From positions 1 to 40,334 of the forward strand of contig LUCW03001361.1 of assembly GCA_001586965.3 (NCBI GenBank): a stretch of 40,334 nt of DNA, read 5' to 3'. Source of the DNA: Sphaeroforma sirkka. Its lineage: Eukaryota; Opisthokonta; Ichthyosporea; Ichthyophonida. The notes under the pieces are model-generated. The model was not told the DNA's origin and did not search any database. It saw only the letters and a list, made by a program, of their open reading frames with translations. The stretch's first letter is position 1; the number at the start of each line of letters is the position of its first letter. Of this stretch, positions 17,882 through 28,386 are shown piece by piece. The translations under genes were made by a program, and so were the position numbers.

Positions 17882-19568
17882 ATGTCGGCGACATGCCTCT
17901 GTGGTGTGGCCAGTGGCGAGTCGACAGTTGGTACAAGAGAGGGGTCCCTTCATTGGACACACAGAGCCCATGTGGTTAGGGTCCCAGCAGCAACAACTGT
18001 TGGTATTGGGACAATTACATGCACCATGTCTGGCCTTGGTACATGCGAAACAGTTGCCAGTGGTTGGGTCAATGCCGAGTGGTGTGGTGCGGGTTTTGCG
18101 GGTACCGTTGTTGGCGTTGGTGGTGTTGTTTCTGTTGCTTGTGCGAATGCTGGCAACGCCATAGACAGAAGATGAGCCTAGGATGGTGCTGTTGTTGATA
18201 GCGTGGTTGCGGACTTTTGGATGCCATGGTGTCCTGGGCAATATGCTGGAAGCCGTCCGGAAGTGACTGTAGCAAGCTGTATATGTGATAGAGCTTTGGA
18301 GTGGTGGTGTTGAGTCCTTCGAGTTGGACCCGTGTGTGCGTAACTTTTGGTGACACTGTCATCGAGCGGTGATTGTTGAGTGAGTCTGAGAAGCAGGACA
18401 AGCAAATCACAGATGCGACCGATTGTTCCGGAGTTGGAGTCTTGGCAGATGCGTTAATAGAATAGGCTGGAGGATTGATCAAGGTATGTATCATATTGTT
18501 TGGGGAGGCCCTGACCAAGAGATTCGAGGTGAATGGTGGTGCCTACGGTCTGTTCGGGTTAGTCAGCATGGTGTCTGAGTGAAGTGCATGCAGTACTTCG
18601 TATTTCCTCATCATGTGACGGAATAGTCTATGCCAGTTGATGAAGTTCTTGTCGCCTGTGTGTTTCGTGGCGTGGTAGCTGCTTGTGTACTTGAGTGCTT
18701 TGGATGAGCTGACCCGGCTGCTAGGTATATTATGTACTTGTTGCGTGGAGCTGGAGACGGGGGTGCCGAAAGGGGAGGAGGCGGGAGGTGTGTTGGGTGG
18801 AGTTTGGGGTAACGATGAGCGGCGTAATTGTGCACTGTAAGTTGGAAACGTTGGCGGAGTGTGTGGGGGTCATCTGATGAAGAATTTGCGCGGGATGTCT
18901 GGAGATCATTTGTGAGAGTGGGGATTTCTACGTGTGCGCGTCCAAGGAGTTCCTGAAGCTCGTTGATTTCTTCAAGTAGGGCGGCGATTAGTTGGTTGTG
19001 GTCCTGGCGATGTGCAAAAATAGTGGCGCCAAGTTTGGCTTGTTCACTGCGAAGGTGACTGATCTCATTGGCGTGGCTTCTGAAATCGAATCGTCACTGA
19101 TTTTCATAGGTGGGTATTGTCAACGAGGAAAGTGTAGTGTTGTAGTTGGTTGTATGCCTCGCGGCATTCATCATTTTTCTTTTCTTTTTTGGAGTGTGTG
19201 TCGCTATCTGCTCTGGCGACTTTGAGTTTGGTGATGAGGGTGTCTCTGTTTTTCTGATGACGGTCGAAAGTGGCTTCGTGGGCGTCAGTAAAGTGTGCAT
19301 CGCGATCTGCTCTGGCGGCTTTCAGTTTGTCAAAGTGGGTGTCCTTTTCTTTGTTAAGACGAGCGATAGTGGCTTCGTAGGCATCGGGAGTGGTGCACAG
19401 TTGAGTATATTTGGTAGTGTGTGTGGCGAGTTGGTCGTTTCGTTCTGTGATAGCGGCGTTTGTGGCGATTTCAGAGAATGCTGTGAGGGCTGGAAGAAAA
19501 ACATTGATGGGATAAATTTGCGAGATGACATCAAAATCGATAATACGGATAAAGACGGTGCTGATCAT
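17879..19568 (-). pseudogene. Copia-like Gag with coiled coil and Cys/His knuckles
   Basis: The N-terminal frame (19568-19104) is a charged helical stretch with an internal repeat (KLKAARADRDAHF and KLKVARADSDTHS), probably a coiled coil. The middle (18650-18240) has INWHRLFRHMM and LYHIYSLLQSLPDGFQHIA, typical of the copia Gag (UBN2-like) fold. The last frame (18241-17879) has CFACTKARHGAC, then CPMKGPLSCTNC and CTNCRLATGHTTEAC, a CX2CX5HX4C knuckle. Frame changes and stops occur near 19090-18850 and 18190. It would package element RNA. The plus-strand ORF overlapping 19146-19802 is a shadow of the coiled-coil frame. Confidence 0.65.
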
Positions 19569-19904
19569 GCGCAGGTGTCGATTTGCGTGGTCGAGGGAGC
19601 GGTAGTCTTAAGGTGTGGGAAGGAGTTGGCACGATCGCTGAGAAGAGTTAAGGACGAAATGCTGTTACGAGGGACAGTGATGCTGGTTGAGTTATTGAAA
19701 GCCGGCATCGTGAAGGCTAGAGTGCGTGTTGTGTACAAAGAGTGGCTGGGTGGTCCGTGCGGGTGGGGGTTGATTCGCTTATCTAATAAAATAAGGTACT
19801 AATAAAGTACATAAGCTGTTAGAACATTTATTTACAAGTAACTTTATTCTCTTCGTGTAAGTATAAAATATATGATCTTTACAGAATATCTAAAACATGG
19901 TGCC

Positions 19905-19922
19905 CATGCTGGGCCATAATCC
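19905..19922 (-). other. Copia-type primer-binding-site candidate
   Basis: The plus strand reads GCTGGGCCATAATCC, close to the anticodon arm of eukaryotic initiator tRNA-Met (GCTGGGCCCATAACCC). Copia elements are primed by a 5' half of this tRNA, so on the minus strand this would be the primer site upstream of gag. One base is missing compared with the tRNA. No LTR pair is available to confirm it. Confidence 0.4.
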
Positions 19923-19930
19923 TCATTGAG

Positions 19931-20842
19931 ACTGACACCAGCGGCACTTCCACTGACGTCAGTGACAATTTGGCCCTACATTAGGACTATTAGGGTTTAA
20001 ATTCGTCGCAACACATCGAAAACCTCAGAAAATATAACAGAGCAACCAATTAACCTATAAGCCTAGGCAACCATTGTCTGGAAATCAGTTTCGCATGTAC
20101 AATTCATGCGAGTTGTCTGAGACATAAAAGCAAGCATTGAAATTTTCAAGGTTAGAGGGGAGCGGGGTGTTAGAGTGTAATGTAGTGGACTTTAAATAAG
20201 GTGCAAATGTATATACTTATTTCTGACCTCACCTTTAGTTTTATATCTAAGATGTTTGTGCTTGTGTTCTGCCGCTTGGGCTGGCCATTGTAAAAACGCA
20301 TATAGTTAGTTTGAGAAACCTTCTGCAAAACACTTTTAACACATCGATGCTATTCTATTTCGACTTCTCTGCAACTAAATTTGCGCTGATCATATTATGC
20401 CTTTCGGCATAGGTTGTGACACACATAGGAACGCAGTTATTTTAGAATGTTGCGGTTGACAAATTTAATCTACTCTCGGGAGTCGGTTGAGAAACTAAAT
20501 CTGCTCTCGGGAGTCGATATATCAATATATCACTGATAATATCCGCGTAGCAGTATATGGTAGAGCCATCAGGAAGGGTTAAGTATCAACTCAACTATCG
20601 GGAGTAACTTAAGCAACTTGATTAGCTCTCGGAAGTGAGCTGACTCTGATGACTTCTATAAAACAACGAGGGTTTCTTGCTGTAAAATCTGGTCTGAGAC
20701 CTGTAACCTCTCATATTGGTGGGAGGGAGGGGGGGGATAACAAAAACGGGTTCTTGACATAGTAGAGGCACATGTTTACGTAAAATGAAATTCTGGAATA
20801 CATATAAACGTAAGGAATATAGTAGCATGCAGACAATTCAAG
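19931..20842. other. Non-coding stretch; possible copia 5' LTR remains and a 31-bp repeat
   Basis: No ORF of note. If 19905-19922 is the copia primer site, the 5' LTR should lie just to its right, but with no partner it cannot be delimited. Small perfect hairpin TATGCC/GGCATA near 20397-20412. A degenerate 31-bp repeat lies at 20473-20638. Confidence 0.4.
20473..20638. repeat. Degenerate 31-bp minisatellite with CTCTCGGGAGT motif
   Basis: The motif occurs at 20473, 20504, 20595 (CTATCGGGAGT) and 20626 (CTCTCGGAAGT). Both adjacent pairs are exactly 31 bp apart, and the gap between pairs is 91 bp, about three periods. The bases between motifs are only loosely alike. Confidence 0.6.
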
Positions 20843-20869
20843 TTTGAATATTTGTTTGAGAATAATATA

Positions 20870-21345
20870 TACCTTTGAAGTTGAGAGGCTCTATTGTAAA
20901 CAGTCGATGGTTATTGTTCAAGAAATAAGTTTCCACCAAATATTGAAATATATACAAGACAGAGACTCGACAAATATAATCCTCACAGGACAACATAGTA
21001 TACTGCGAAAAAAATACAAGTTGAGTCCTTCTGACCAGCCAACTAGATGTGTAAGTCTATGCATTAAATGAGGTGGAGAGTCAGGTACCCAGTGATGGGA
21101 CTCTAGGTGCGCTGGAATCACTGCACCATCTTGGTATCTTGATTTATAGTTTTATTCTCTTTTTTAAGAAAAAAAAAATGAATATATAAGTATTTTATGA
21201 TGCCAAGAACATCTATGAACGATAGTTTTGAAGCATGAGTGCGACAAATCAATATCGTTTCAATCTGGGTTGTCGACAACCTAAAATTAATATAGTAGAC
21301 TGAAGTAGTGAGTGATAAAAGCGGAACTAGACGTCTCGGTCTCAA
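20870..21345 (+). repeat. Left arm of long inverted repeat
   Basis: The reverse complement aligns with 22625-23110. Strongest blocks: GTTCCGCTTT.ATCACTCACT, ACATCTAGTTGGCTG, TGTCTTGTATA.AT.TCAAT. Outer limit uncertain. Confidence 0.7.
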
Positions 21346-21880
21346 AGTAAATTTTTTTTTGTAATTAAACTCATTTACTATTTTCTACTCTTAGTATGTT
21401 ATAGTCTCTAACGCTTCCGTTTCACCAGGTCAGGTAACTTAGAAGAGTACAGCTCTTGCATCTTGCTCACACCGGGTACATCTTAAGCATCACTGGGCGA
21501 CGCCTTCGCCTTTGTTATTTTGCTCTCGACCAAACCAAGCCAGAGCTAACGAGCTGCTGCCCCCAGACATCTCAGGTGGCTGCATTGACACTTTCCTTTT
21601 GGTTCAAGCGGGTCTTACGCGCCATTCTTAACCACCGATAACAGGAGACCCTCGTGATCATACCCCTTGCCTTCAAGCACTCATCCCTTCTAGGACTATG
21701 TGTACGTACTCTAAGCAGAGAATCTCAATGATCATGCTCTCCCACACCTGCTATACCGTCACTTTCGCATCATTTCCAAGGGCTCCGGCCTTCGCGACTT
21801 CTCTTCTGACTACTTACTGCCTAGCCTATGCTTCTACATCCCACGCATCAAAATATCCACGACTTGACATGAGAAGGTTT

Positions 21881-22320
21881 TAGCTCGCCCATGTCGTTCC
21901 ACTCACTCAGGGGTCTTTCGTATGACCTGTCAGGCGTTTCTCCTATCCGCGCAGCAACACATTTTTCGTTATTAGGTTAAAACCCCACCTGAGTTTGCGT
22001 ACGCCATAGCTCTATCCATTGCCACAACAGCGCCCTGAGTCTTATCACCTCGCAGCATCTGGTGCTGCCGCACAATGGTAGATTTGTAACATCGGGGACA
22101 AAGCTTTAGCTCCCCCGTGTCATACCAATCACTCAGCGGTGTTATTTCGCATGGCCTGTCAGGCGTTTCTCCTATCTGCAGCAACACATTTTTTGTTATT
22201 AGGTTAAAAACAACCCGAGTTTGCGTACGCCCAAGCCCTATCTATTGCCACAACTGCGCCCTGAGTCTTGTCATCTCGCAGCACCTGCTGCTGCCACGCA
22301 ATGGTAGTTTTTAATTAACG
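21881..22320. repeat. Tandem duplication, 226-bp period
   Basis: Units start at 21881 and 22107 and share long blocks such as CCTGTCAGGCGTTTCTCCTA, GTTATTAGGTTAAAA and GAGTTTGCGTACGCC, with scattered differences. On the minus strand both units encode a similar peptide: KTQGAVVAMDRAMAYANS in the left unit (within the 71-aa ORF 22187-21972, preceded by CPRC) and KTQGAVVAIDRAWAYANS in the right unit. No protein family recognised. Confidence 0.82.
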
Positions 22321-22339
22321 TCGCGGACTGAGCCGTAGC

Positions 22340-22510
22340 ATGAAACCTGCTCTTACATTTATGACAACATGGCCTGCGCTCGAGGTTTTGACCACGGCCA
22401 CCGTCTCGATCACTGTCCCTACTGTGTGAGCGCGACCGTGACCGCGCATGGGACTCCGCCGAATTTCGCCGTCACAATGGCGCTGCCAGCCGTTGCAGTC
22501 TTTTCTTCGG
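22340..22510 (-). pseudogene. RS-rich peptide with CCxxC motif, unidentified
   Basis: The minus strand reads an Arg/Ser-rich stretch (ARSRSRSHSRDSDRDGGRG) followed by RRPCCHKCKSRFHATAQS. It lies upstream of the duplicated units and could be the N-terminal part of the same broken gene. RS-rich tracts occur in splicing proteins and in nucleic-acid-binding proteins of transposons; neither can be chosen from this fragment. Confidence 0.35.
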
Positions 22511-22624
22511 CTGCCGGCGCGGTACTTGAGTAATGTTGGCTTAATCAGGCTGACTGTACTGAACGTTAAGTTAAAACAAATAAGTTACTTTTCACGAAAT
22601 AAAGTCTAGCTTCAGCCCTCGGTT

Positions 22625-23110
22625 GTTTTAGATTGAGACTTTTGTATATATAGTTCCGCTTTGATCACTCACTACTTCGGTCTAGATTTGGTTGGTGTTG
22701 GCAACTTAGATCAGATTCGTTTCATTGGTCGCATTGCTTCGAAACAATCCTCGTATAATAACTATCAATAAAATAATTCAAATCCAGCTCGAGACAAATG
22801 AAAAGAGAATTGAAATCACTAAACTGGTGCAGTACTTCCATTACACTTAGAGAACCCCATCGGTTGGTCCCTAGCTCTCCATCCCATTCAAGGATAGACG
22901 GGCACATCTAGTTGGCTGACCAGGAGGACTCGACATGGCTTATTTCACAGTAGATATCTTGCTCTGTGAGTATTTGAAGAAAAATATATTATGTCTCATA
23001 ATTGGCCTGAATCGATGTCTTGTATAAATCTCAATGTTGGTGAAACTAATGATCGAAGGAAAACCACTAAATGTTCACAGTCGAGTCTCTATCCCCATGT
23101 GTACTATTGA
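22625..23110 (-). repeat. Right arm of long inverted repeat
   Basis: Inverted partner of 20870-21345; see that entry for shared blocks. The outer end near AATATTCAAG (23141-23150) mirrors TTGAATATT at 20844. Confidence 0.7.
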
Positions 23111-23404
23111 ATTTTAAAGGTGCGAAATTGGTTTATTATTAATATTCAAGATATCTATCTACCTTTATGTTTTTATATATTTCAGGAATTTAGAAGTATG
23201 TTGAAAATATGCTTCTACTATTAAAAACCTGCTTTTTTACCCCCATCCACCCCCTCCTCAGCTTGAAAATTTCAATGTTAGATTATGTCTGCTTTTAATC
23301 ACATGGTCTCAAGAACTCACACGAAATGTACAAGCGGGGTCGAAGGCTATCTTGGTGCCATTATGTACTGGCTGTGGTTTAAGGCCACCTTTCGTATACT
23401 TGCG

Positions 23405-24810
23405 CTTTTTTAAACCCAACCTGAAGCTCGCATTCAACTACTTAAAACGCTGCTTGAAGGACAGCAAGGAGTTGTGAACCAATTGAAGGAGACACTTAGA
23501 CAATCTAAAGTTGTTAACTATATATTACAAGAAACCACTTCTATTAATAATGAATATGCCTATCTACCGGGGAGATGATTCATTCAGCCGGTGTTATTCA
23601 AAATCTGAATAACTTAGAAGAGCTCGAAAATAAAGTTGCGATCATTCATAACTTATTTCATCGAGCCTATGGGTATACTTATATAAGATGGCTGTTCGAT
23701 AATCGATTTGGTTTAACTCTCGCAATTCAAGAATACGGGCGATGTATAAATCTGTTATTTCTTATGTGTGGCTTCGGGCTACAATTTGCTTTATGTCCTA
23801 CCTCGCAAACAATTGCAGAGTCATGCTATCACGTCTTTGTTGACTTTGGCTTTCCCCGAGTACTATGTATCGATAACGGTAGCGAGTTCTGTACCGATGT
23901 GGATGCAATGGAGGCACTTATACTCTATAAGGCATGAACCATATGCAAAAGTAGGGTTCAAATAAGACACGTGACAGGGGAATTGCGTACCGCATTAGAT
24001 GTTGTTGATGATATCTTGGCTTGTCAATTAAATTGAGTTTAAAACCAAGTGAATAACGGCATGAATCCTCAAACTACAACACTCTCGTTTCACTATTTCT
24101 TTTGCTGCTATAGTGAATTACAAGCAACTTTTGTTAAAACTGAGCCCAAGGAACACATTATCCCGTGGCTACAAAGAAACAAGCATATGAAAACGTTATC
24201 TACCCTTGTTTAGCCGAGCACGAAAATCTGATGGAATATTACAAAGAACTTTGTTCAGTTCAAAGTTAGATGTTACGTTAACATTTTGAACATAATCGTT
24301 AACGCCACGAAACTCTATTCCAAGTCAATCGTACCTTTTGAAATCTCTACATAAAAATACAAAAGATAAACGGAAGGATGTTACTCCAACCACTGATGGA
24401 TACGAAGTCCCTTATCTGCCACCTACTTCTTATGTGACATAATTATCTGATCTGCTTACAAACATTGAAAAATCTTTTTCGACCTAAAGAACAAATGGAA
24501 AGCAGCCACTGGCTTTAAGCATACATATCGAACATAAGGCGCCTATATCGGAAATAGTTACTGGACCTAGTACTTATTGGCATAGAGTACAACACGTGTC
24601 TTGAACTTGTAAATACAGGCACATATATACCTAGGTAAGACATGACCAAAACCATTTTATTTTGGCTTTTTCTTTACAAACTAGATCTTTCTTCTACAGA
24701 CGTTTGTAGTTCTAAAACTACTGAGAGCTATGTTAAAATACGGCATTTGATAAGCCGAAAATTCAAGATCAAATGAGGTAAAAGATTGGGTTTTTATTGT
24801 ATAGCTCATT
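23405..24810 (+). mobile_element. Old family-A remnant: integrase to start of 3' LTR
   Basis: Plus-strand sequence aligned with family A from the linker before the integrase zinc domain (PEARIQLLKTLLEG near 23420) through the core and the C-terminal part, then the purine tract and the first ~80 bp of the LTR (TGTTAAAATACGGC near 24732, later CAAGATCAAATGAGGTAA). It is much more diverged than copies 1 to 3, so it comes from an older insertion. Confidence 0.75.
23575..23937 (+). pseudogene. Integrase fragment (old family-A remnant)
   Basis: A 120-residue frame with NLNNLEELENKVAIIHNLFH (zinc-domain His pair region), then a jump past the CTDC cysteines, then CYHVFVDFGFPRVLCIDNGSEF with the catalytic Asp intact in frame. 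The CTTTCCCCGAG phase here shows how the younger copies lost frame at the same C-run. Ends at a TGA within the former GMTHRRG block. Confidence 0.68.
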
Positions 24811-26764
24811 TGCTACACAATTTATTTAATACAAATACAATAGTATCAGCACGAGCATACAATATATTTTACATCGCGACAATATTGCAACAAAGCTTCA
24901 ATAACCTTAGTCGTTCGTGAGTATATCTATATATGCTTTCTCTTTTTGTAGAAGCTAATTGCAACTGCTTAAGTTATTCCAATCGTGATTCTGAGATAAT
25001 AAAGATCGCAAAATTCTATGTGTTTTCCACGGGCTGTATTTAAAATGAACCTCAGAACAGGGTCCTACCATACTCTAACCGTCCTCATTTCCTCGGAGAT
25101 CTCCACTTACTACATGTACGAGTTCTACTGTCTATTAACCGCTTGCAACGCAACCACCATCGACTTCGGCATCACGCGTTTCTCATTTATTTTATTCCAG
25201 AAGCATTTTCACAGCTGAAATTTATGGGGGCTCGAATAACATATCTACTTGACAAAACGCGGAGGTGATATCTCCTTGCTGCCATGATGCAAGAACACGC
25301 TATACTATGGTATAATTGCTATAGGCTCATCTGCCAAAAGTAATCCTGGAGCCCTGGAGCCTCTGAAAAGCACAGACACACCGCTGTTGCAGCAATACAG
25401 CAAGCTTAGACCAAGGTGGATACATGTACCACCTGATCCCAAACCACGTAAGCAATAAGAAGAAAATATCAGCTGCCAGTGTAAGCTGAAATAATGTGGT
25501 CATCCTACTGTTCCCTGGCTGTGCAAAACTTTCCGCACAATATCAAGCATTCTTGAAACATTTTTTTTGGCTAGGCTATATTCTTTTCATCTGAGGAATA
25601 GTCACATTAGTAGCGCTGAACATTAAAACCCGTCGCGTATCTGTCGTCGGTACCTGGCCTTCAACATAATACGGTCTACATGTTATTATAACTTGGACAG
25701 AACATCCGCTACCGGATTTCCCTCACCTGGAACATACTTGATAACTAGGTTTAGTCACTCAAAACTTGTGCATACCTCTAAGTACGACGTCTTCAGACCG
25801 AGTCTTTGAACTCATGCAGCTCTCTCACCAGCATAGAGACTAGCGTTTCGTGGTGCGTGTAGATATGGTCAACGAGTGTTTTGACCGTCGTGGCTTGTAC
25901 ATGTACATAATAGCCATCCCTCGTTTCAATAATATGATAACTGCGCTATGCATCACTAAACTCGGCCTCTCTGTGCTACGGACAAGCATACCCCCAGCTA
26001 CTCCAACAGAGTCACAAGAGTCACAGCACAGCTCTAAAAGATCATTAAAGTCAAATTCTACCAACACCGCCTTGTTTGCCAATTTCTTTATATGTACATA
26101 CTAGTCTGTTGGGCTGTCTCTCAACATATACGGCACACCTTTCTTGAGAAATTCGACACTGGCGAATACGCGCAAAATCCGATATATATATTCCTGAGAA
26201 TATGCAACTGTGTGATAAAGGGTCACGGGAAGTGAGTGGTGGCATGCGCAAAATTGATGTCAGCAATACAGTACTGCAACTTCGTGACTGGCACGTTTTT
26301 TTTTTTGCTGACAGAACACCTGTCTAAAATTTACCATAGTACGATATCGCTTCCCTCGCACCGCCGACAGCAACTACCGCTCTGTAGGCACTGAGTACGG
26401 TGTGCAGTGTGAGTACTTGTTGACAAGTTATCAATTGAAACAACACCACCGGCAATCTGACGCTATGGGCACAAACTCTGGATTTTATATACCCAGTGTG
26501 ACGGCTATGGCAAATATTCATCTGATTCCTGCAGCGTTTTGTTCTCTATTACACCACCAGAGACCAAGTTGAACATCTTGTTTCAAAACAGCTGTGCATA
26601 AAAAGGTCGACTCCTTGTTCGTGTACACATTGTAGCAAGGCTCTGAGTGTGGGTCTATCATGAATGTTACATACGACATATTTCTGAAGGTAGGGTTATG
26701 CCTTTACCGTATGCTACAAACTTGATATCTACAATGGGGGCCTCCAACTCAGATTTCGAAATTT
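24811..26764. other. Unassigned stretch without a recognisable gene
   Basis: Only short ORFs on both strands (for example 25018-25218 plus and 26082-25840 minus), none with a motif I recognise. No LTR or long repeat shared with the rest of the window was seen. It might hold exons of a host gene split by introns, but I could not chain any. Confidence 0.3.
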
Positions 26765-27286
26765 TTAGCTTAGCTGCCAACCGTCGCAAAATCCTTCATT
26801 GAATGCGCTAAAATATATGCCCTTCGGTGAAACCGAATAATTTTGCCCAGAATTAACCTGGAAATCAACTGGAGCTAGCTCATCGGTTCGCTGCGGCAAA
26901 TTCAAGTCGTCCATCAATCCACCTGTATGGTCTACCTTCCTTGTCTCGACACGCTGGACCTTTGTAGTGACCAAAGCCACATAACACTGTTCACACCTCT
27001 TTGAAGTGCACGAGGGGATTTTGTTGAGGATCCAATCCTTTACCTTTTCTGCATTGTCATGGCTTGAACACTTTATCCGGAGCAACCAACGGCGGATTCT
27101 CCGGCAAAAATAAACCGCGTTACAAAGTAGTGTCTTCAGCTTCATGCTGTGGCACCAAGTACAATACACTGCTGCCGTCCATTCCATAGCAAAAAAAGTG
27201 TTCTGCTGCATAGTTTGGTAGCTAACCAACGCAATGACTTGACTATAAATATATCTGACAACGGGTGGGTCAGTCATTCTGTTCAA
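26765..27286 (-). CDS. Unidentified 173-aa ORF
   Basis: Starts MNRMTDPPVVRYIYSQVIAL and ends FNEGFCDGWQLS. It has several cysteines (CTSKRCEQC), a basic middle part and no clear signal peptide or membrane span. It is the longest open frame between 24.8 and 28.0 kb and shows no similarity to the retroelements here. Cys-containing short frames upstream (27694-27440: NPEISHQHWSGCDGTYC) could be further exons or older parts of the same gene. Product not recognised; it may be a chance ORF. Confidence 0.3.
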   Translation of the reverse strand: MNRMTDPPVVRYIYSQVIALVSYQTMQQNTFFAMEWTAAVYCTWCHSMKLKTLLCNAVYFCRRIRRWLLRIKCSSHDNAEKVKDWILNKIPSCTSKRCEQCYVALVTTKVQRVETRKVDHTGGLMDDLNLPQRTDELAPVDFQVNSGQNYSVSPKGIYFSAFNEGFCDGWQLS

Positions 27287-28000
27287 GCTCTAAGAGTGAC
27301 AGCTGCAGGGACTACGTCACTAGGTACAAGCGTACCCATGCCTTGTACGGTAGCATTTTATAGCCTTTTACATGCAAGTCAGCCTCTTCCATAAGCTCTT
27401 CCGTTTATGAAAACGTCCCGCATAGTCACATCAAGTATACTACCCACAGGCACTGTCGCTCTTATTGGAACAGACATTATTTGCACTGCAATATGTGCCA
27501 TCACACCCACTCCAGTGCTGGTGTGAGATTTCCGGGTTGCATGCATTGAGCTTCATCAGTACCCTTTTAATTTTCATAAAACTTGCTAGTAGCCACTTTT
27601 GAGGTTTTACTGCTATATAATGATAGCTACCGCGTCGTACATGGTACTTACTTCTACTGGTCTGTGCATGGCATCTTAACCGTGTTTTTTTCAACTGCTA
27701 CTTGCTCATCGCTATCAGTGTACTGCATTTCATTAGTCATATCTACCGTTAGCGTCGCTAACGGTGTAATAGCTGCTCTTGTCTTTCCTTGACTATATTT
27801 AGCGATTTGTCCGCAGTAGACGAAGCAGATCGAGTCTGCGGGCCATGTGACTTTCTTAGCTGTAGCATTGTTGCCTACATCTTACTCGCAGTAGGGGGCC
27901 TACGTTTCCCTAGTTTTGACACTTCCGCCCCAAGATCAAATGGGCCTGTGTCAGTCACTGTGCTCTCCAATCCGTGACAACGATGCTTCACGTTCTTAAA
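27287..28000. other. Unassigned flank of family-A copy 2
   Basis: Short Cys-containing minus-strand frames and a 21-bp near-perfect palindrome (ACCGTTAGCG/CGCTAACGGT) at 27745-27765. Family-A homology begins abruptly at about 28001 (ATACGAATGTCGGGG), so copy 2 is truncated at its 5' end here. Confidence 0.45.
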
Positions 28001-28315
28001 TACGAATGTCGGGGACATTATAACTCCACATCTAAAGGACACTCCAGCACAAATCCGGAGTGAAAAGGAAGTATTGGACCTGTCCGAAAATTTCGGTTTC
28101 GCCATCGATGGAGAAGCCATTCCATTCAGCTCAAATCTTGGGGCCGAAGCTGAGGACGCCATAACTCGACAACGAGTGGTTGGATCCTCTCAATCTCGAC
28201 GCCAATTGAACCGCACTGAAGCGCTCTTGAAGGAGCTAGCGGCAGCAGCAGTTGTGGACCCCTCTATCGTGTCCCACTTGGCTGATATTCTTCCTATACC
28301 GAAGAAGAAAAAAAA

Positions 28316-28386
28316 TTCGGGCCGGGTTTCGAACCCGAGATCTACTGGTTTACCAGCCAGTATGTTTACCACTAAGCCAGTTACCA
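28316..28386 (-). tRNA. tRNA-Thr-like pseudogene, antisense in gag (copy 2)
   Basis: The minus strand repeats the structure at 6171-6240: A box TGGCTTAGTGG, CTGGTAA loop, B box GGTTCGAAACC, then an eight-T run (complement of 28308-28315). The acceptor ends differ slightly from copy 1 and also fail to pair. Confidence 0.58.

Larger units (their letters stand above)
15362..19925 (-). mobile_element. Ty1/copia-like retrotransposon, 3' part missing
   Basis: Minus-strand order: primer-site-like sequence (19905-19922), gag with coiled coil and Cys/His knuckles, UGA, aspartic protease, zinc-finger HH, Dam-like module, zinc-finger CC, integrase core, integrase C-terminus. Protease then integrase, with a C-terminal block like copia integrases, is the copia order. 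RT and RNase H should lie below 15500 but are not visible; the element is cut at 15361 by family B. Confidence 0.75.
20843..23150. mobile_element. Long inverted-repeat element, unclassified
   Basis: Left arm (~20870-21345) and right arm (~22625-23110) are inverted copies of each other, diverged but alignable over most of their length. Best cores: 21296-21328 against 22652-22684 (33 nt, two mismatches), and ACATCTAGTTGGCTG shared near 21040 and 22902. The 1.28-kb middle has a tandem duplication. ATTCAAG occurs on both flanks (20836-20842 and 23144-23150) and may be a target duplication. Long arms resemble MULE or foldback elements; no transposase is recognised. Confidence 0.6.

Noticed and set aside
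19146..19802. 218-aa plus-strand ORF as a gene
   Set aside because: It is the opposite strand of the copia Gag coiled-coil frame, whose repeats keep the antisense open.
19899..19916. TGGTGCCCATGCTGGGCC as a primer-binding site of a plus-strand element
   Set aside because: No plus-strand gag or pol follows. The minus-strand reading as a copia half-tRNA-Met site fits the neighbouring gag better.
20473..20638. CRISPR-like array (31-bp spacing of a near-palindromic motif)
   Set aside because: Only four degenerate motifs of about 11 bp, irregular overall spacing, no cas genes, and the window is eukaryotic.
27745..27765. 21-bp palindrome as a transposon end or operator
   Set aside because: Single occurrence, no partner and no flanking duplication.
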